Shown one piece after another: positions 1-8,890 of a stretch of 64,000 bases of DNA. The stretch is from Oceanirhabdus sp. W0125-5. Lineage in GTDB: Bacteria > Bacillota > Clostridia > Clostridiales > Clostridiaceae. Within the stretch, counting starts at the first letter, position 1. Every line of letters begins with the position of its first letter. The DNA is taken from the NCBI RefSeq assembly GCF_027938815.1, contig NZ_CP115913.1, positions 5,676,001 to 5,740,000 of the forward strand. The letters run 5' to 3'. Position numbers and translations under genes: made by a program. Under the pieces are notes generated by a model. The model saw only the letters and a program-made list of their open reading frames with translations, ran no database searches and was not told the DNA's origin.

Positions 1-537
1 AACGCGATCTTTAGGTAACTTATTAATTATATTTACCACCTGATCTATGAATCCCATATTAAGCATCTCATCAGCTTCATCTATAATAAGATATTTAATT
101 TTATCAACATCTATAGTACCATTTTCTATATGTGCGTTAACCCTACCTGGAGTTCCAGAAATCATATGAACTCTTTGTTTTAATTCTCCAACTTCTATTC
201 TCATTGGATGTTTTCCATATACAGCTGCACATCTAATTTTCATGTACCTTCCTATATTCCCAATGTCCGTTTTCACTTGAACAGCAAGTTCTCTTGTAGG
301 TGTTAAAATTAGCACCTGAGGATCCCTTGAATTAGCATCTACATTTTCACATAATGGTATTCCAAATGCTGCTGTTTTACCACTTCCAGTTTGTGCTCTT
401 ACTATCAAATCTTTATCTTTTAATATGTATGGTATTACTTTTTCTTGAACTTCTGTAGCATATTTAAACTCTAAATCTTTTAATGCTCTTAAAATATCAT
501 TATGAAGTCCGAAGTCTGTAAATCTCTTTTTATTCAT
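1..537 (-). CDS. DEAD-box ATP-dependent RNA helicase, N-terminal part (runs off the window)
   Basis: The minus strand reads an open frame of 179 codons from an ATG at 537 to the window edge, so the C-terminal half is missing. The translation shows the Q-motif region, the Walker A motif AQTGSGKT, PTRELA, and the motif II sequence DEADEM with flanking hydrophobic strand, in the order usual for DEAD-box helicases. The short N-terminus (FTDFGLHNDILRALKDL) resembles the DbpA/YxiN group that acts on 23S rRNA during ribosome assembly. The deciding C-terminal RNA-binding domain is outside the window, so the subgroup is an inference. The family itself is secure. Confidence 0.93.
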   Translation of the reverse strand, partial: MNKKRFTDFGLHNDILRALKDLEFKYATEVQEKVIPYILKDKDLIVRAQTGSGKTAAFGIPLCENVDANSRDPQVLILTPTRELAVQVKTDIGNIGRYMKIRCAAVYGKHPMRIEVGELKQRVHMISGTPGRVNAHIENGTIDVDKIKYLIIDEADEMLNMGFIDQVVNIINKLPKDRV

Positions 538-720
538 CCAATTAACCTCTCATTATTTAATATGTTATTTTACATTAGTTTTTTAATTTTATCATAATAC
601 CTCTAATTATATTTTTGCATACATGTGAGTATATCATACTTTTTCTTTATATACATCTTTGTATAAACTTATTGTTAGTTATAATTATAATCTTAATTAT
701 AAAAAGTTTCCTAAATAAAA

Positions 721-746
721 AACCGCACCTATTTTATGATACGGTT
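721..746 (-). terminator. weak Rho-independent terminator
   Basis: A 5-bp stem (aaccg/cggtt) sits just past the stop codon of the 80-residue hypothetical gene and is followed on the minus strand by a run of T. The stem is short, so this is a modest call. Confidence 0.35.
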
Positions 747-757
747 CACTTCACATA

Positions 758-1000
758 TTATTTTTCAGGAATAACAGCATATATAGCAATGTTTTCCTCT
801 GATAATGTACAAATTATTTCAGGTATTTGTTGTATTGCAATTTCTATTTTAAATCCATATTCCAACTCTTCAATATTATTTATGTAAGGAATATTATCTA
901 TAATCTTTCTTGTGTTTTTCTTATCTGCTACTTCAAAATATACTGTTATCTTATCATTGCTATAATCAAATGGCGTTCCTTTAACAGATTCAGGTTTCAT
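758..1000 (-). CDS. small conserved-looking hypothetical protein (80 aa)
   Basis: This is an 80-residue soluble protein. The frame extends further upstream, but the start at 1000 is preferred because GGGGTGAT lies 5-13 bases before it, while the upstream extension is encoded by a low-complexity tandem repeat. The protein is acidic, with alternating hydrophobic strands and no signal peptide, cysteine cluster or recognisable motif. It is followed by a weak terminator and stands alone between a helicase and a lipoprotein gene. I do not recognise the family. Confidence 0.7.
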   Translation of the reverse strand: MKPESVKGTPFDYSNDKITVYFEVADKKNTRKIIDNIPYINNIEELEYGFKIEIAIQQIPEIICTLSEENIAIYAVIPEK

Positions 1001-1018
1001 ATATATCACCCCTTTATT

Positions 1019-1048
1019 AATAATATATACTTTAATAATATATACTTT
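1019..1048. repeat. 15-bp tandem duplication
   Basis: The unit aataatatatacttt occurs twice head to tail (1019-1033 and 1034-1048) in the leader of the 80-residue gene, between the probable promoter and its ribosome site. It is probably a slippage product. Confidence 0.8.
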
Positions 1049-1102
1049 AATCATAACATTAACTCAAGTATACACTAAATACTTTAAGACCAATATTATT
1101 CT

Positions 1103-2194
1103 TTATTTCAAAGTAATTACATGAGTCTTATTAAGCCATTTACCCTCTTTTACTTCTCCAGCGTTAATCATAATTTTATTCCCTGAAGGATTCCACTTAA
1201 GCTCTGTTTCTATGTCTAAGTATGAAGTAGATAATTGATTTCTTTTATTCTTTTCAAGATCAATTAGGAAAAGCCCTTCCTCACCTTCTCCTCTTGAATT
1301 TACAATATAAGCTAATTTGGATCCATCATGTGACAAGCTAGTTCCGTATATCATTCTTCCTTCAGCTACTACATCTTTATTTTTTCCTTCTAAATCTACA
1401 AGTAATAGACTGTTCTTATCTTCCTTTAGATTACTTGTTTCAAGAATGAATTCATTTCCTTTTAGAGATAGGTGAAAGTCCATCACCCTATCTTCAATAA
1501 ATAATTTCTTTTCCTTTGTACTTATATCATATACCTTCATCTTCCTATCTAGCTCATTTTGCGTAGTATAATATATCCTGTTTCCAAGTTTTATGGCTTT
1601 ACTTATGTTTTCTTCATTTTCTACATCTTCAATTTTTGTTTCTTTTCCATTTATATTTATTATATAGAAACCAGTACCTTTATCAGGCATTACTAATTCT
1701 TCATTATTAACCCATATAGCTTCTGATAATTCACTGGCATAAAGCCCCTTCACTGATGCCTTAATCTTTCCTTTAAGGTTTAAAATATACCCAATTTGCC
1801 TAGCTTCATTAACATAAAAAACCTTCTTTTTATCCGGTGAAATATTAATATGTCCATATGGTAAGTTTTCAGGAGATACTATTTTTTCTTTTAAAAATGG
1901 AATATTTCTTAAATCATAGACTTCATCTTGAATTTCTTTCTCTATTTTTTCATCCTCTATTATCCCAAATATCTCATTATCCTCTAACCAACCGTATCCT
2001 TTTACCTTTTCATAGACTTGAATTTTATCAACAACATCTTCTCCTACAGTGTGATTTTTATCTAGTATAACCGTTATTTTTTTATTTCCTTTCTCAATAG
2101 TTTTACGTCCAGGTTCCTGCTCTTTTGTGCATCCAGCAAAAAGAATCAAAGTGCTTATGAGTCCTATAAATATTGATATTTTTATTTTTTTCAT
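1103..2194 (-). CDS. lipoprotein with TolB-like beta-propeller repeats
   Basis: The N-terminus is a lipoprotein signal peptide ending in the lipobox LFAGC at about residue 21, so the protein should be anchored on the outer face of the membrane. The rest is beta-rich and contains repeated blocks of the PD40/TolB type, such as HINISPDKKKVFYVN, TSLSHDGSKLAYIVN and ELKWNPSGNKIMI, that form blades of a propeller. The start is supported by AGGTGAT nine bases upstream. It lies downstream of, and on the same strand as, another lipoprotein and a two-component system, but a terminator separates them. The function is unknown; a binding or scaffold role is typical of such propellers. Confidence 0.8.
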   Translation of the reverse strand: MKKIKISIFIGLISTLILFAGCTKEQEPGRKTIEKGNKKITVILDKNHTVGEDVVDKIQVYEKVKGYGWLEDNEIFGIIEDEKIEKEIQDEVYDLRNIPFLKEKIVSPENLPYGHINISPDKKKVFYVNEARQIGYILNLKGKIKASVKGLYASELSEAIWVNNEELVMPDKGTGFYIININGKETKIEDVENEENISKAIKLGNRIYYTTQNELDRKMKVYDISTKEKKLFIEDRVMDFHLSLKGNEFILETSNLKEDKNSLLLVDLEGKNKDVVAEGRMIYGTSLSHDGSKLAYIVNSRGEGEEGLFLIDLEKNKRNQLSTSYLDIETELKWNPSGNKIMINAGEVKEGKWLNKTHVITLK

Positions 2195-2221
2195 ATTTCA
2201 CATCACCTACTTTAACTTTTC

Positions 2222-2253
2222 AAAAAAGCAGAGGTTCTATTCCCTCTGCTTTT
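2222..2253 (-). terminator. Rho-independent terminator
   Basis: A perfect 11-bp stem (aaaagcagagg with its complement) and a 7-base loop lie between the two lipoprotein genes. The minus strand continues into a T run, so it ends the transcript of the upstream lipoprotein. Confidence 0.85.
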
Positions 2254-2286
2254 AAATTATCCGCTCTTAATTTAATATTCACATCA

Positions 2287-2835
2287 TTATTTCCATTCTT
2301 TCATTAAGTAAACAGCAATAACTTTCCCTGTATTAGAATCATATTGTACATGTAAAACAAGGGATTCATAATCAAAATTACTATATGCAGAACCAGCGTC
2401 CTCTGCTGTTGGTTCCCCGTATGCCTTTTTAAAATCCTCAATATCTCCACCAATCTTTGCTCCATTGAAATCAATTTCGCTATTTTGGGTAAAAATTTGG
2501 TCTACAGTCTTTCCATCTTCTATAAACCAAACTCTAATATCTGCCTTTGAAAATTCAAGTCCACCTTCATCAATAACAGTAGGTTCTTCTTCCATAGCAT
2601 CAATGATTTCTTCCCTGCCTAATCCAATTAACTTAGCATAGTATTCAACAGTGTTTTTGTCATTATCACTAATAGTTACTTCTTCTTTAGATGTTTCTTT
2701 TTGAGACCCTTCTGCTGATATTATAGTATCCTGATTTGTGTTGTCCTTCTTCTCATTACTTTCCTGATTATTTGTGCACCCTATCATAGTTATACTTAAT
2801 AATAAAGTAATACATATCATAATTATCTTTTTCAT
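2287..2835 (-). CDS. small lipoprotein, hypothetical
   Basis: The preferred start at 2835 gives 182 residues beginning MKKIIMICITLLLS and ending the signal peptide at the lipobox MIGC. AGAGG lies about nine bases upstream, whereas an upstream in-frame ATG has no ribosome site. After the lipidated cysteine comes a polar Asn/Lys/Glu/Ser linker of about 45 residues and then a compact C-terminal domain of about 120 residues with alternating strands. I do not recognise the domain. The gene is downstream of a sensor kinase/response regulator pair on the same strand, so it may belong to the same envelope-related locus. Confidence 0.75.
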   Translation of the reverse strand: MKKIIMICITLLLSITMIGCTNNQESNEKKDNTNQDTIISAEGSQKETSKEEVTISDNDKNTVEYYAKLIGLGREEIIDAMEEEPTVIDEGGLEFSKADIRVWFIEDGKTVDQIFTQNSEIDFNGAKIGGDIEDFKKAYGEPTAEDAGSAYSNFDYESLVLHVQYDSNTGKVIAVYLMKEWK

Positions 2836-2945
2836 ATTTCTAAACCTCTTTTCTATAGTATCTAATTTAATCTTTTTCAATTAAGGCTATTATACAAAAT
2901 AAATATTTCAAAAATATATAGACTTATTTCAAAAGTGTAAACTTT

Positions 2946-4400
2946 TTAGGAAAGAGGAAAAGATACTGATACAGTTGTACCTTCTTGCTTTGTATCTTTT
3001 ATAAAAATAGTACCTCTTTGCTTTTCTACTAATTCTTTTACAATAGCAAGACCTAACCCCGTTCCCCCATGTTCTTTAGAGCGATTTTTATCTACAGTAT
3101 AAAATGAATCAAATACTTTTTCTCTATCTTCTTTGGGTATTCCTTTTCCTGTGTCACTTACTTCTATATATACTCTTTCTTTTTCAATATAATTGGTTAT
3201 AATAACTTTCCCTTCAGGAATATTGTATTTTATCCCGTTATCAATGAGATTCACAAAGATATGTATTAAACTTTCTTTATCCCCTAAAATAACTGCCTCT
3301 ATTAACTTCTCTTCTAAATGTATATTGAATTTTTGTGCCTTTCCCTTCATTCTTTCACTAATATCTTCAATCACATCTTTTATATCTATTTTCTCCTGTT
3401 GAAGTTGAAAATCATATTTTTCTAGTGAAGATAGATATAAAACTTTATCCACTAATTCATATAGTCTACTAGTTTCTTTTCCTATATTAGTCTTAGCATC
3501 TTTTATCAACTTAGGATCATCTTCATACATATTTAATAGATCAATATAGGCTTTAATTACCGTTAATGGAGTCTTGAATTCATGTGTAATATTTCCAATA
3601 AAAGTTTTCTGCTGTTTTTCTAGTTTTTTCAGTTTTTCTACTGCTAATCTTAACTTCTTTTGTTCTTCTTCCATTTCATAAATGCTTTTTTTAATCTGAT
3701 TATTCATGTAATAAATACCTTTACTCAGCTCTCCTATCTCGTCATTTCTTTCAATAGGAACAATAAAATCATAATTTCCAGTCCTGATTTTATCTACATC
3801 ACTCTTTAACATTAATATAACCTTCACAAATTTATGAAAATACAAATATGCTCCTAAAAAACTCAATATAAACACAGTAACCCCTATAATGATGAACAGT
3901 CTTCTTATTTCATTATAAAAATCAATATATTTTTTTAGAGAATACTGAAATCGAATAACTCCTATCTGCCCCTCTGAATCATAGAGTGGTGACATATAAT
4001 CCATTGTGTCCCCAATAACTTGATATGCTATGTTGTCCTTTAATGCATATGATAGAATATCCTCTGTATCTCTTTCACTAGAGAAAAGCAGTGAATTACC
4101 TATTTCCTTTCCTGATATATCATAAACTGCAATATTCATACTTATCATAGAATCTAACTGCTTTGCAATATTTTCTCCATTGCTTTGTAAAAACTCTTTT
4201 AATTCCTTGTAATCTTTTGAGTGGTACAATTCTCTTATATAAATATTTGCAGTTTTTGCTTGTTGAGCTAAATAGCTTTCCTGCTCTTTTCGCTGATTTT
4301 TTTCTATTCCATGAAGCATTAAGATACTCAACATGGATACTGTCAAAAGTAAAAGCATAGCTAAGAAAATACTGAATTTTGTCCTAATGCTCATCTTCAT
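2946..4400 (-). CDS. membrane sensor histidine kinase (HAMP-HisKA-HATPase)
   Basis: This is a classical sensor kinase of 484 residues. A first membrane helix near residues 9-30 is followed by an extracellular region of about 130 residues, a second helix near 165-190, and a HAMP linker. The HisKA box is NITHEFKTPLTVIKAY with its phospho-accepting His, and the HATPase domain shows NLIDNGIKYN, DTGKGI and GGTGLGLAIVKELVE. The start at 4400 is chosen because AGGTGA lies six bases upstream; a longer in-frame ATG overlaps the regulator gene much further. The gene overlaps the end of the response regulator by 17 bases, so the two are translationally coupled. The signal it senses is unknown. Confidence 0.92.
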   Translation of the reverse strand: MKMSIRTKFSIFLAMLLLLTVSMLSILMLHGIEKNQRKEQESYLAQQAKTANIYIRELYHSKDYKELKEFLQSNGENIAKQLDSMISMNIAVYDISGKEIGNSLLFSSERDTEDILSYALKDNIAYQVIGDTMDYMSPLYDSEGQIGVIRFQYSLKKYIDFYNEIRRLFIIIGVTVFILSFLGAYLYFHKFVKVILMLKSDVDKIRTGNYDFIVPIERNDEIGELSKGIYYMNNQIKKSIYEMEEEQKKLRLAVEKLKKLEKQQKTFIGNITHEFKTPLTVIKAYIDLLNMYEDDPKLIKDAKTNIGKETSRLYELVDKVLYLSSLEKYDFQLQQEKIDIKDVIEDISERMKGKAQKFNIHLEEKLIEAVILGDKESLIHIFVNLIDNGIKYNIPEGKVIITNYIEKERVYIEVSDTGKGIPKEDREKVFDSFYTVDKNRSKEHGGTGLGLAIVKELVEKQRGTIFIKDTKQEGTTVSVSFPLS

Positions 4401-5085
4401 AAAAGTCACCTGCTGCCTTATACCCCACTCCAAATACTGTATGTATTATTTTCTGATAGTCAGTGCCCAGCTTTTTTCTTAATCTTTGAATATGAATATC
4501 AACTGTACGAGTACCACCAATATACTCCATTCCCCAAACTAAATCTAAAAGTTCTTCTCTTGTATATACTCTCTCCAGATTGGATAATAAAATTGTAATC
4601 AAATCAAATTCTTTAGGTGTTAATTCTATAGATTGCTCTTGAAGAATCACTTTTCTTTGTTTTACCATCACTCTTAAATCTTTAATTACGATTTCCTTAA
4701 GCTCTGATTCCTGTGTCGTCATTTGTAATCTTCTTAATAATGATTTGCTTCTTGCTATTACTTCTCTCATATCAAAAGGCTTTGTAATAAAATCATCAGC
4801 TCCAAATTCTAACCCCAAAACTTTGTCCACAATATCATTCTTAGCAGTTAATAAAATAATACCTATATCAGCTCTATTGCTTATTTTTTTACATACTTCA
4901 AAACCATTGATTTTGGGCATCATTATATCTAAAATAACCAAGTTAGGTTGAAAGCTTGTTATCTTATCTAATGCTTCCTTTCCATCACAGGCTATCTCCA
5001 CAATATACCCTTCTCTACGAAATCCATAAGCAATTGCATTAGCTATACTCTTTTCATCATCCGCAATTAATATTTTATCTTCCAT
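4384..5085 (-). CDS. OmpR/PhoB-family response regulator
   Basis: The receiver domain has the acidic pair ILIADDE, the phospho-acceptor in NLVILDIMMPK, and the conserved Lys in ITKPFDMREV. The C-terminal winged helix ends TVDIHIQRLRKKLG and HTVFGVGYK, typical of OmpR-type DNA-binding regulators. The start at 5085 matches the family N-terminus. An ATG 11 codons upstream is open but has no ribosome site; the best upstream SD (AGGAG) is about 14 bases away, so the exact start is uncertain. It forms an operon with the overlapping sensor kinase downstream and faces away from the LTA-synthase-like gene across a shared control region. Confidence 0.92.
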   Translation of the reverse strand: MEDKILIADDEKSIANAIAYGFRREGYIVEIACDGKEALDKITSFQPNLVILDIMMPKINGFEVCKKISNRADIGIILLTAKNDIVDKVLGLEFGADDFITKPFDMREVIARSKSLLRRLQMTTQESELKEIVIKDLRVMVKQRKVILQEQSIELTPKEFDLITILLSNLERVYTREELLDLVWGMEYIGGTRTVDIHIQRLRKKLGTDYQKIIHTVFGVGYKAAGDFYEDEH

Positions 5086-5317
5086 GTTCCAACACCATGC
5101 TCCTTTTTTATAATACATCTATTATTTAACTTTTCATTTCTATTATTTTTTCTTTAATACTTGGCATACATCACAGTATATCATACTTCTACTATCCGTA
5201 TGTATCTACTTAATTTTTAAATATAAAGTAGATTGTATGAAAATACATTTTTTAAAACATAATTCTAGAACTTTTTTCCATTTAGTACTATAATATTTAA
5301 TGAAGGGTGGTTATAAT

Positions 5318-7348
5318 ATGATGAAATATATAAAAAAAATGAACTTATTGTTTTATTTTATAATTGGAATATTCTTTATGGAAAATATTTTGAGAGTTAG
5401 TACCACTGGAGGTTTTTTTTCTTCTGGATTATTATTTTCTTTTTTGTTTTCCATTTCTATAGCAATAATTTTTTATATTATCTGCAGCTTTTTTGAAGAT
5501 AAAATCAGTTACATATTAACTTGTATTTTTCTTGGATTTTCAGCCCTGATTTATTCTTCACAACTTATTTACTTCAAATTTTTCAGGACCTTCTACAACT
5601 TATATTCTGCAGGAAATTCAACTCAAGTCTTTGAATTTTGGAAAGACATTCTAACACTTATTGCTAAAAACTTCATATGGATTTTATTGATTTTTTCACC
5701 TTTCATACTAATTATAATTATAGGAAAGAAAATATTGACCTTTGAAAAAATTAAGATTTCTTATAAAATAGCCCTATTTTGCTGTATTTTTTTATCCCAT
5801 GCTATAGGAGTCGCTAATGTTTATATTGGTGGTAAAGGATTGAATTCACCATATGACTTATATTTTAAAAGTAACAACCCCATTCTTTCCGTGGAGAAGC
5901 TAGGGTTAATTACAACTATGAGAATTGATCTCCAGAGAATGATTACTGGATGGTCACCAGTTTTCGAATCATCATCCTTGTCTTTACTCACATCACCTCC
6001 AGAAAAAAAACAAGAGGAAAATAAAATAAATGAAATGGATTTAGACAAATTTTATGAAATAGAGAATGATATTAGCAATATTATCAAACAAGAAGAAAAA
6101 ACAAAAATAATTGAATATAATACTATGAATATAGATTTCGAAAATCTCATTGCTAATGAAAAAAATGAAGTTATAAAAGACATGCATAAATATTTCAACA
6201 TAGTACAACCTACAGCAATGAACCAGTATACGGGAAAATATAAAGGGTACAATCTTATACTTATTACTGCTGAGAGCTTTTCTCCTTATGCAGTCAGAGA
6301 AGATCTTACTCCAACATTGTATAAAATGATTCATGAAGGTTATAATTTTACAGATTTCTATAATCCTATATGGGGTGTAAGTACATCTGATGGTGAATAT
6401 GTAGCATGTACAGGTCTCATTCCTAAAAGCGGCATTTGGAGTTTTTATAGATCTGGAAAGAACTATCTACCTTTTGTAATGGGAAATCAATTTAAAAGTT
6501 TAGGATACAAGACAATGGCCTATCACAATCATAGCTATACCTATTATAAACGTAATATTTCTCATCCAAATATGGGATACGAATATAAAGGACTTGGCAA
6601 TGGTCTTAGTGTAAAAAATACATGGCCTGAATCAGACCTAGAAATGATGGAAAAAACAGTATCAGATTATATCAATGATCAACCTTTCCACACATATTAC
6701 ATGACTGTAAGCGGTCATATGCAATATTCTTTTAATGGAAATTCCATGTCATTAAAAAATAGAGATGTGGTTAAAGATTTACCCTATTCAGAACAAGCCA
6801 AAGCATATATAGCCTGTAATTTTGAGCTTGAAAAAGCTATGACATATTTATTAAATGCTCTAGAAGAAGCTGGAATATCAGATAAAACACTTATAGCACT
6901 TAGTGCTGATCATTACCCTTATGGACTTGAAGACAAGACATTTGAAGAACTGGCTGGTCACCCTGTAGAAAAGAACTTTGAAATTTTCAAGAGTCCATTT
7001 ATTTTGTATACAAAAGGTATGAAACCTACAACTATAGACAAACCCTGTTCAAGCCTTGATATCATACCCACACTTTCAAACCTTCTTGGATTAGAGTATG
7101 ATTCCAGACTTCTTATGGGAAGGGATATATTTTCTGATTCAGAACCTTTAGTAGTCTTTCTAAATAAAAGTTTTATAACTGATAAAGGACGCTATAATTC
7201 AAAAACAGGAGAATTTATCCCAAACGAAGGAGTCCAATTTGATGATGAGTATATTAAAAGAACTTCTACAATAGTAGATAGTAAATTTCATTACTCTGCC
7301 AAGATACTTGAAACAGACTACTATAATAAAATCTTGAAAAGAAATTGA
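5318..7348 (+). CDS. LTA-synthase-type membrane sulfatase-superfamily protein
   Basis: The N-terminal 190 residues hold about five membrane helices. These are followed by a linker and an extracellular alkaline-phosphatase/sulfatase fold domain. Motifs include NLILITAESFSPYAV (metal-binding Glu), GVSTSDGEYVACTGL (the region of the catalytic Thr in LtaS), the YYMTVSGHMQYSF block and ALSADHYPYGL. Family members transfer glycerol phosphate to make lipoteichoic acid or decorate envelope polymers outside the cell. The start at 5318 has GAAGGGTGG eight bases upstream. It is a single-gene unit transcribed away from the two-component system and ends at a dispersed repeat. The exact substrate cannot be told from sequence. 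Confidence 0.88.
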   Translation: MMKYIKKMNLLFYFIIGIFFMENILRVSTTGGFFSSGLLFSFLFSISIAIIFYIICSFFEDKISYILTCIFLGFSALIYSSQLIYFKFFRTFYNLYSAGNSTQVFEFWKDILTLIAKNFIWILLIFSPFILIIIIGKKILTFEKIKISYKIALFCCIFLSHAIGVANVYIGGKGLNSPYDLYFKSNNPILSVEKLGLITTMRIDLQRMITGWSPVFESSSLSLLTSPPEKKQEENKINEMDLDKFYEIENDISNIIKQEEKTKIIEYNTMNIDFENLIANEKNEVIKDMHKYFNIVQPTAMNQYTGKYKGYNLILITAESFSPYAVREDLTPTLYKMIHEGYNFTDFYNPIWGVSTSDGEYVACTGLIPKSGIWSFYRSGKNYLPFVMGNQFKSLGYKTMAYHNHSYTYYKRNISHPNMGYEYKGLGNGLSVKNTWPESDLEMMEKTVSDYINDQPFHTYYMTVSGHMQYSFNGNSMSLKNRDVVKDLPYSEQAKAYIACNFELEKAMTYLLNALEEAGISDKTLIALSADHYPYGLEDKTFEELAGHPVEKNFEIFKSPFILYTKGMKPTTIDKPCSSLDIIPTLSNLLGLEYDSRLLMGRDIFSDSEPLVVFLNKSFITDKGRYNSKTGEFIPNEGVQFDDEYIKRTSTIVDSKFHYSAKILETDYYNKILKRN

Positions 7349-7375
7349 GAATTGATAACTTTAAAACAAATGTAT

Positions 7376-7608
7376 AATTGATAATGGATAATGTAAAATG
7401 ATGGATGCTTCTCACTTACGTGAGAAGCTACATTTTTTTGTTATTTAAAACAAAAGGGGTTTACTCATTTTATCTGTGATAAAATATTGTATTTAAAATA
7501 CAATGTTTCATCAAAATGAAACGAGTAAACCCTTCTTGTCCAACGAACAATAAGATTAAAATTTCTCGGAGAGAAATGTCAATCATTCTCCATTCTACAT
7601 TCTCAATT
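7376..7608. repeat. dispersed structured repeat, copy A (MITE-like)
   Basis: This 233-bp element has imperfect terminal inverted repeats (aattgataatgg at the left; the right end complements aattgagaatgtagaatgg). Inside are a hairpin at 7407-7428, a gap-free four-armed structure at 7457-7532 and a hairpin at 7560-7576. In the four-armed part the 10-bp outer stem gggtttactc/gagtaaaccc encloses three hairpins that abut with no unpaired junction bases. Related full copies are at 11192, 43331, 51981 and 55963, with partial copies at 14070 and 32094. This copy lies between two convergent genes. Confidence 0.9.
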
Positions 7609-7618
7609 CTACATTAGA

Positions 7619-8890
7619 TTAAAGTTCACCTTTAATCTCCTCGTATCCTTTAACTATCCTTTCTAAATCTTCTTGATTCATAGTATGATTAGAAAATTTA
7701 GCTTCATTATAAACCTTTGTAATATCATCTATTTCACATTCTTTATCTTTTATATGGTTCTTTGTTGAATGATTTAACTCCCTCGCGGTCATACCATCTT
7801 TATATAATTGATTTTTATATGCTTTATTTTGAAAGTTTCCAAATATATAATATATCTGTTCTCTAACACTACCTTTACCATTTAGATAATTCTTGATAGA
7901 TTTTAAAACTTTACTCTTTTTCTTGGGTTTAACTATTTTGATTTTCTCACGAATTTCATATTGATTATTTGATTTACCACTAACTATATACTTCTTAATT
8001 TGTTTATAAACTATAACTATTATTATAACTAATATTATTATTTTAATAATTTGTACAACTGTTTCTGGAGGCTCTTTAATTGCTTCATAATCATATTTAT
8101 ACTCTGGGAACTCCTTCTTCAGAGTATCTGAAAACCTTGTTTTGCTCTGCATTTTTTCAAATGTCTCTTTTGCCTTTTCTATATTAAATTTACTTCCTAA
8201 AAATGCCCAAAAACCCATAGTTAAAGAAACAAATTTAATAGCTAATTCAACTAAAAACAATAATATAGTACTAATAATTTTTACTATTACTTGTTTGAAA
8301 AGATTTTCAACTTTTTCTGATATAATTAAAAAAAAGAAAATCACAATTCCCACATTCATATTACGCATTTTCTTATCAATTAAATTATGAGAATAACACC
8401 TGGTTTCTCTAAGCAATATTATATTTGATATCAGCAACATTAAAATATATTTTATTAACTCTTCAAACAACTTATGTTTCAAATAAAAAATTGACACTAC
8501 TATAGTAATTATTGCAATACCTAAAGCTAATTGACCAATATTTTTAACTGAACTGTATTCCATAATAGTATCTTTAGTATTATATATTAATATTAAAACT
8601 AACAATACATATATCATACTAAATAAAGCCATATTTAAAGTGTATTTATTAAAAAGTACTATAAAAGATGCTATGCTTGGTATTATCAAAGCTATAATAC
8701 CATATTTGTGGTTTTTCTTTAGTATTTCATAAATTATCATCAATGAAATACTAGCTATAAATGATATAATAAATAATAAATGATTTACTTTAAGTATAAA
8801 TATTATATTCACTACATCACACCAAATAATATACATTAATAGATTCAAAAATAACATTTGAAATCCTTTAATCTCTATCTGCCTATTCAT
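7619..8890 (-). CDS. DUF4129-type membrane protein, copy a
   Basis: The protein has 423 residues: eight or so membrane helices in the first 250, a further helix near 275-295, and a cytoplasmic C-terminal domain. That domain has the block REQIYYIFGNFQNKAY, GMTARELNH and VYNEAKFSNH, typical of DUF4129 proteins found with MoxR and DUF58. The start at 8890 uses the TAATG overlap with the DUF58 stop codon and has AGGAGGT upstream. No transglutaminase domain or gene is present in this operon, unlike many relatives. It is a close paralogue of the gene at 11436-12695. The molecular role is not known; such operons are usually linked to the cell envelope or to secreted-protein maturation. Confidence 0.82.
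   Translation of the reverse strand: MNRQIEIKGFQMLFLNLLMYIIWCDVVNIIFILKVNHLLFIISFIASISLMIIYEILKKNHKYGIIALIIPSIASFIVLFNKYTLNMALFSMIYVLLVLILIYNTKDTIMEYSSVKNIGQLALGIAIITIVVSIFYLKHKLFEELIKYILMLLISNIILLRETRCYSHNLIDKKMRNMNVGIVIFFFLIISEKVENLFKQVIVKIISTILLFLVELAIKFVSLTMGFWAFLGSKFNIEKAKETFEKMQSKTRFSDTLKKEFPEYKYDYEAIKEPPETVVQIIKIIILVIIIVIVYKQIKKYIVSGKSNNQYEIREKIKIVKPKKKSKVLKSIKNYLNGKGSVREQIYYIFGNFQNKAYKNQLYKDGMTARELNHSTKNHIKDKECEIDDITKVYNEAKFSNHTMNQEDLERIVKGYEEIKGEL

Noticed and set aside
5821..6334. Minus-strand frames inside the LTA-synthase-like gene
   Set aside because: They are shadows of the real plus-strand gene, without ribosome sites or recognisable motifs.
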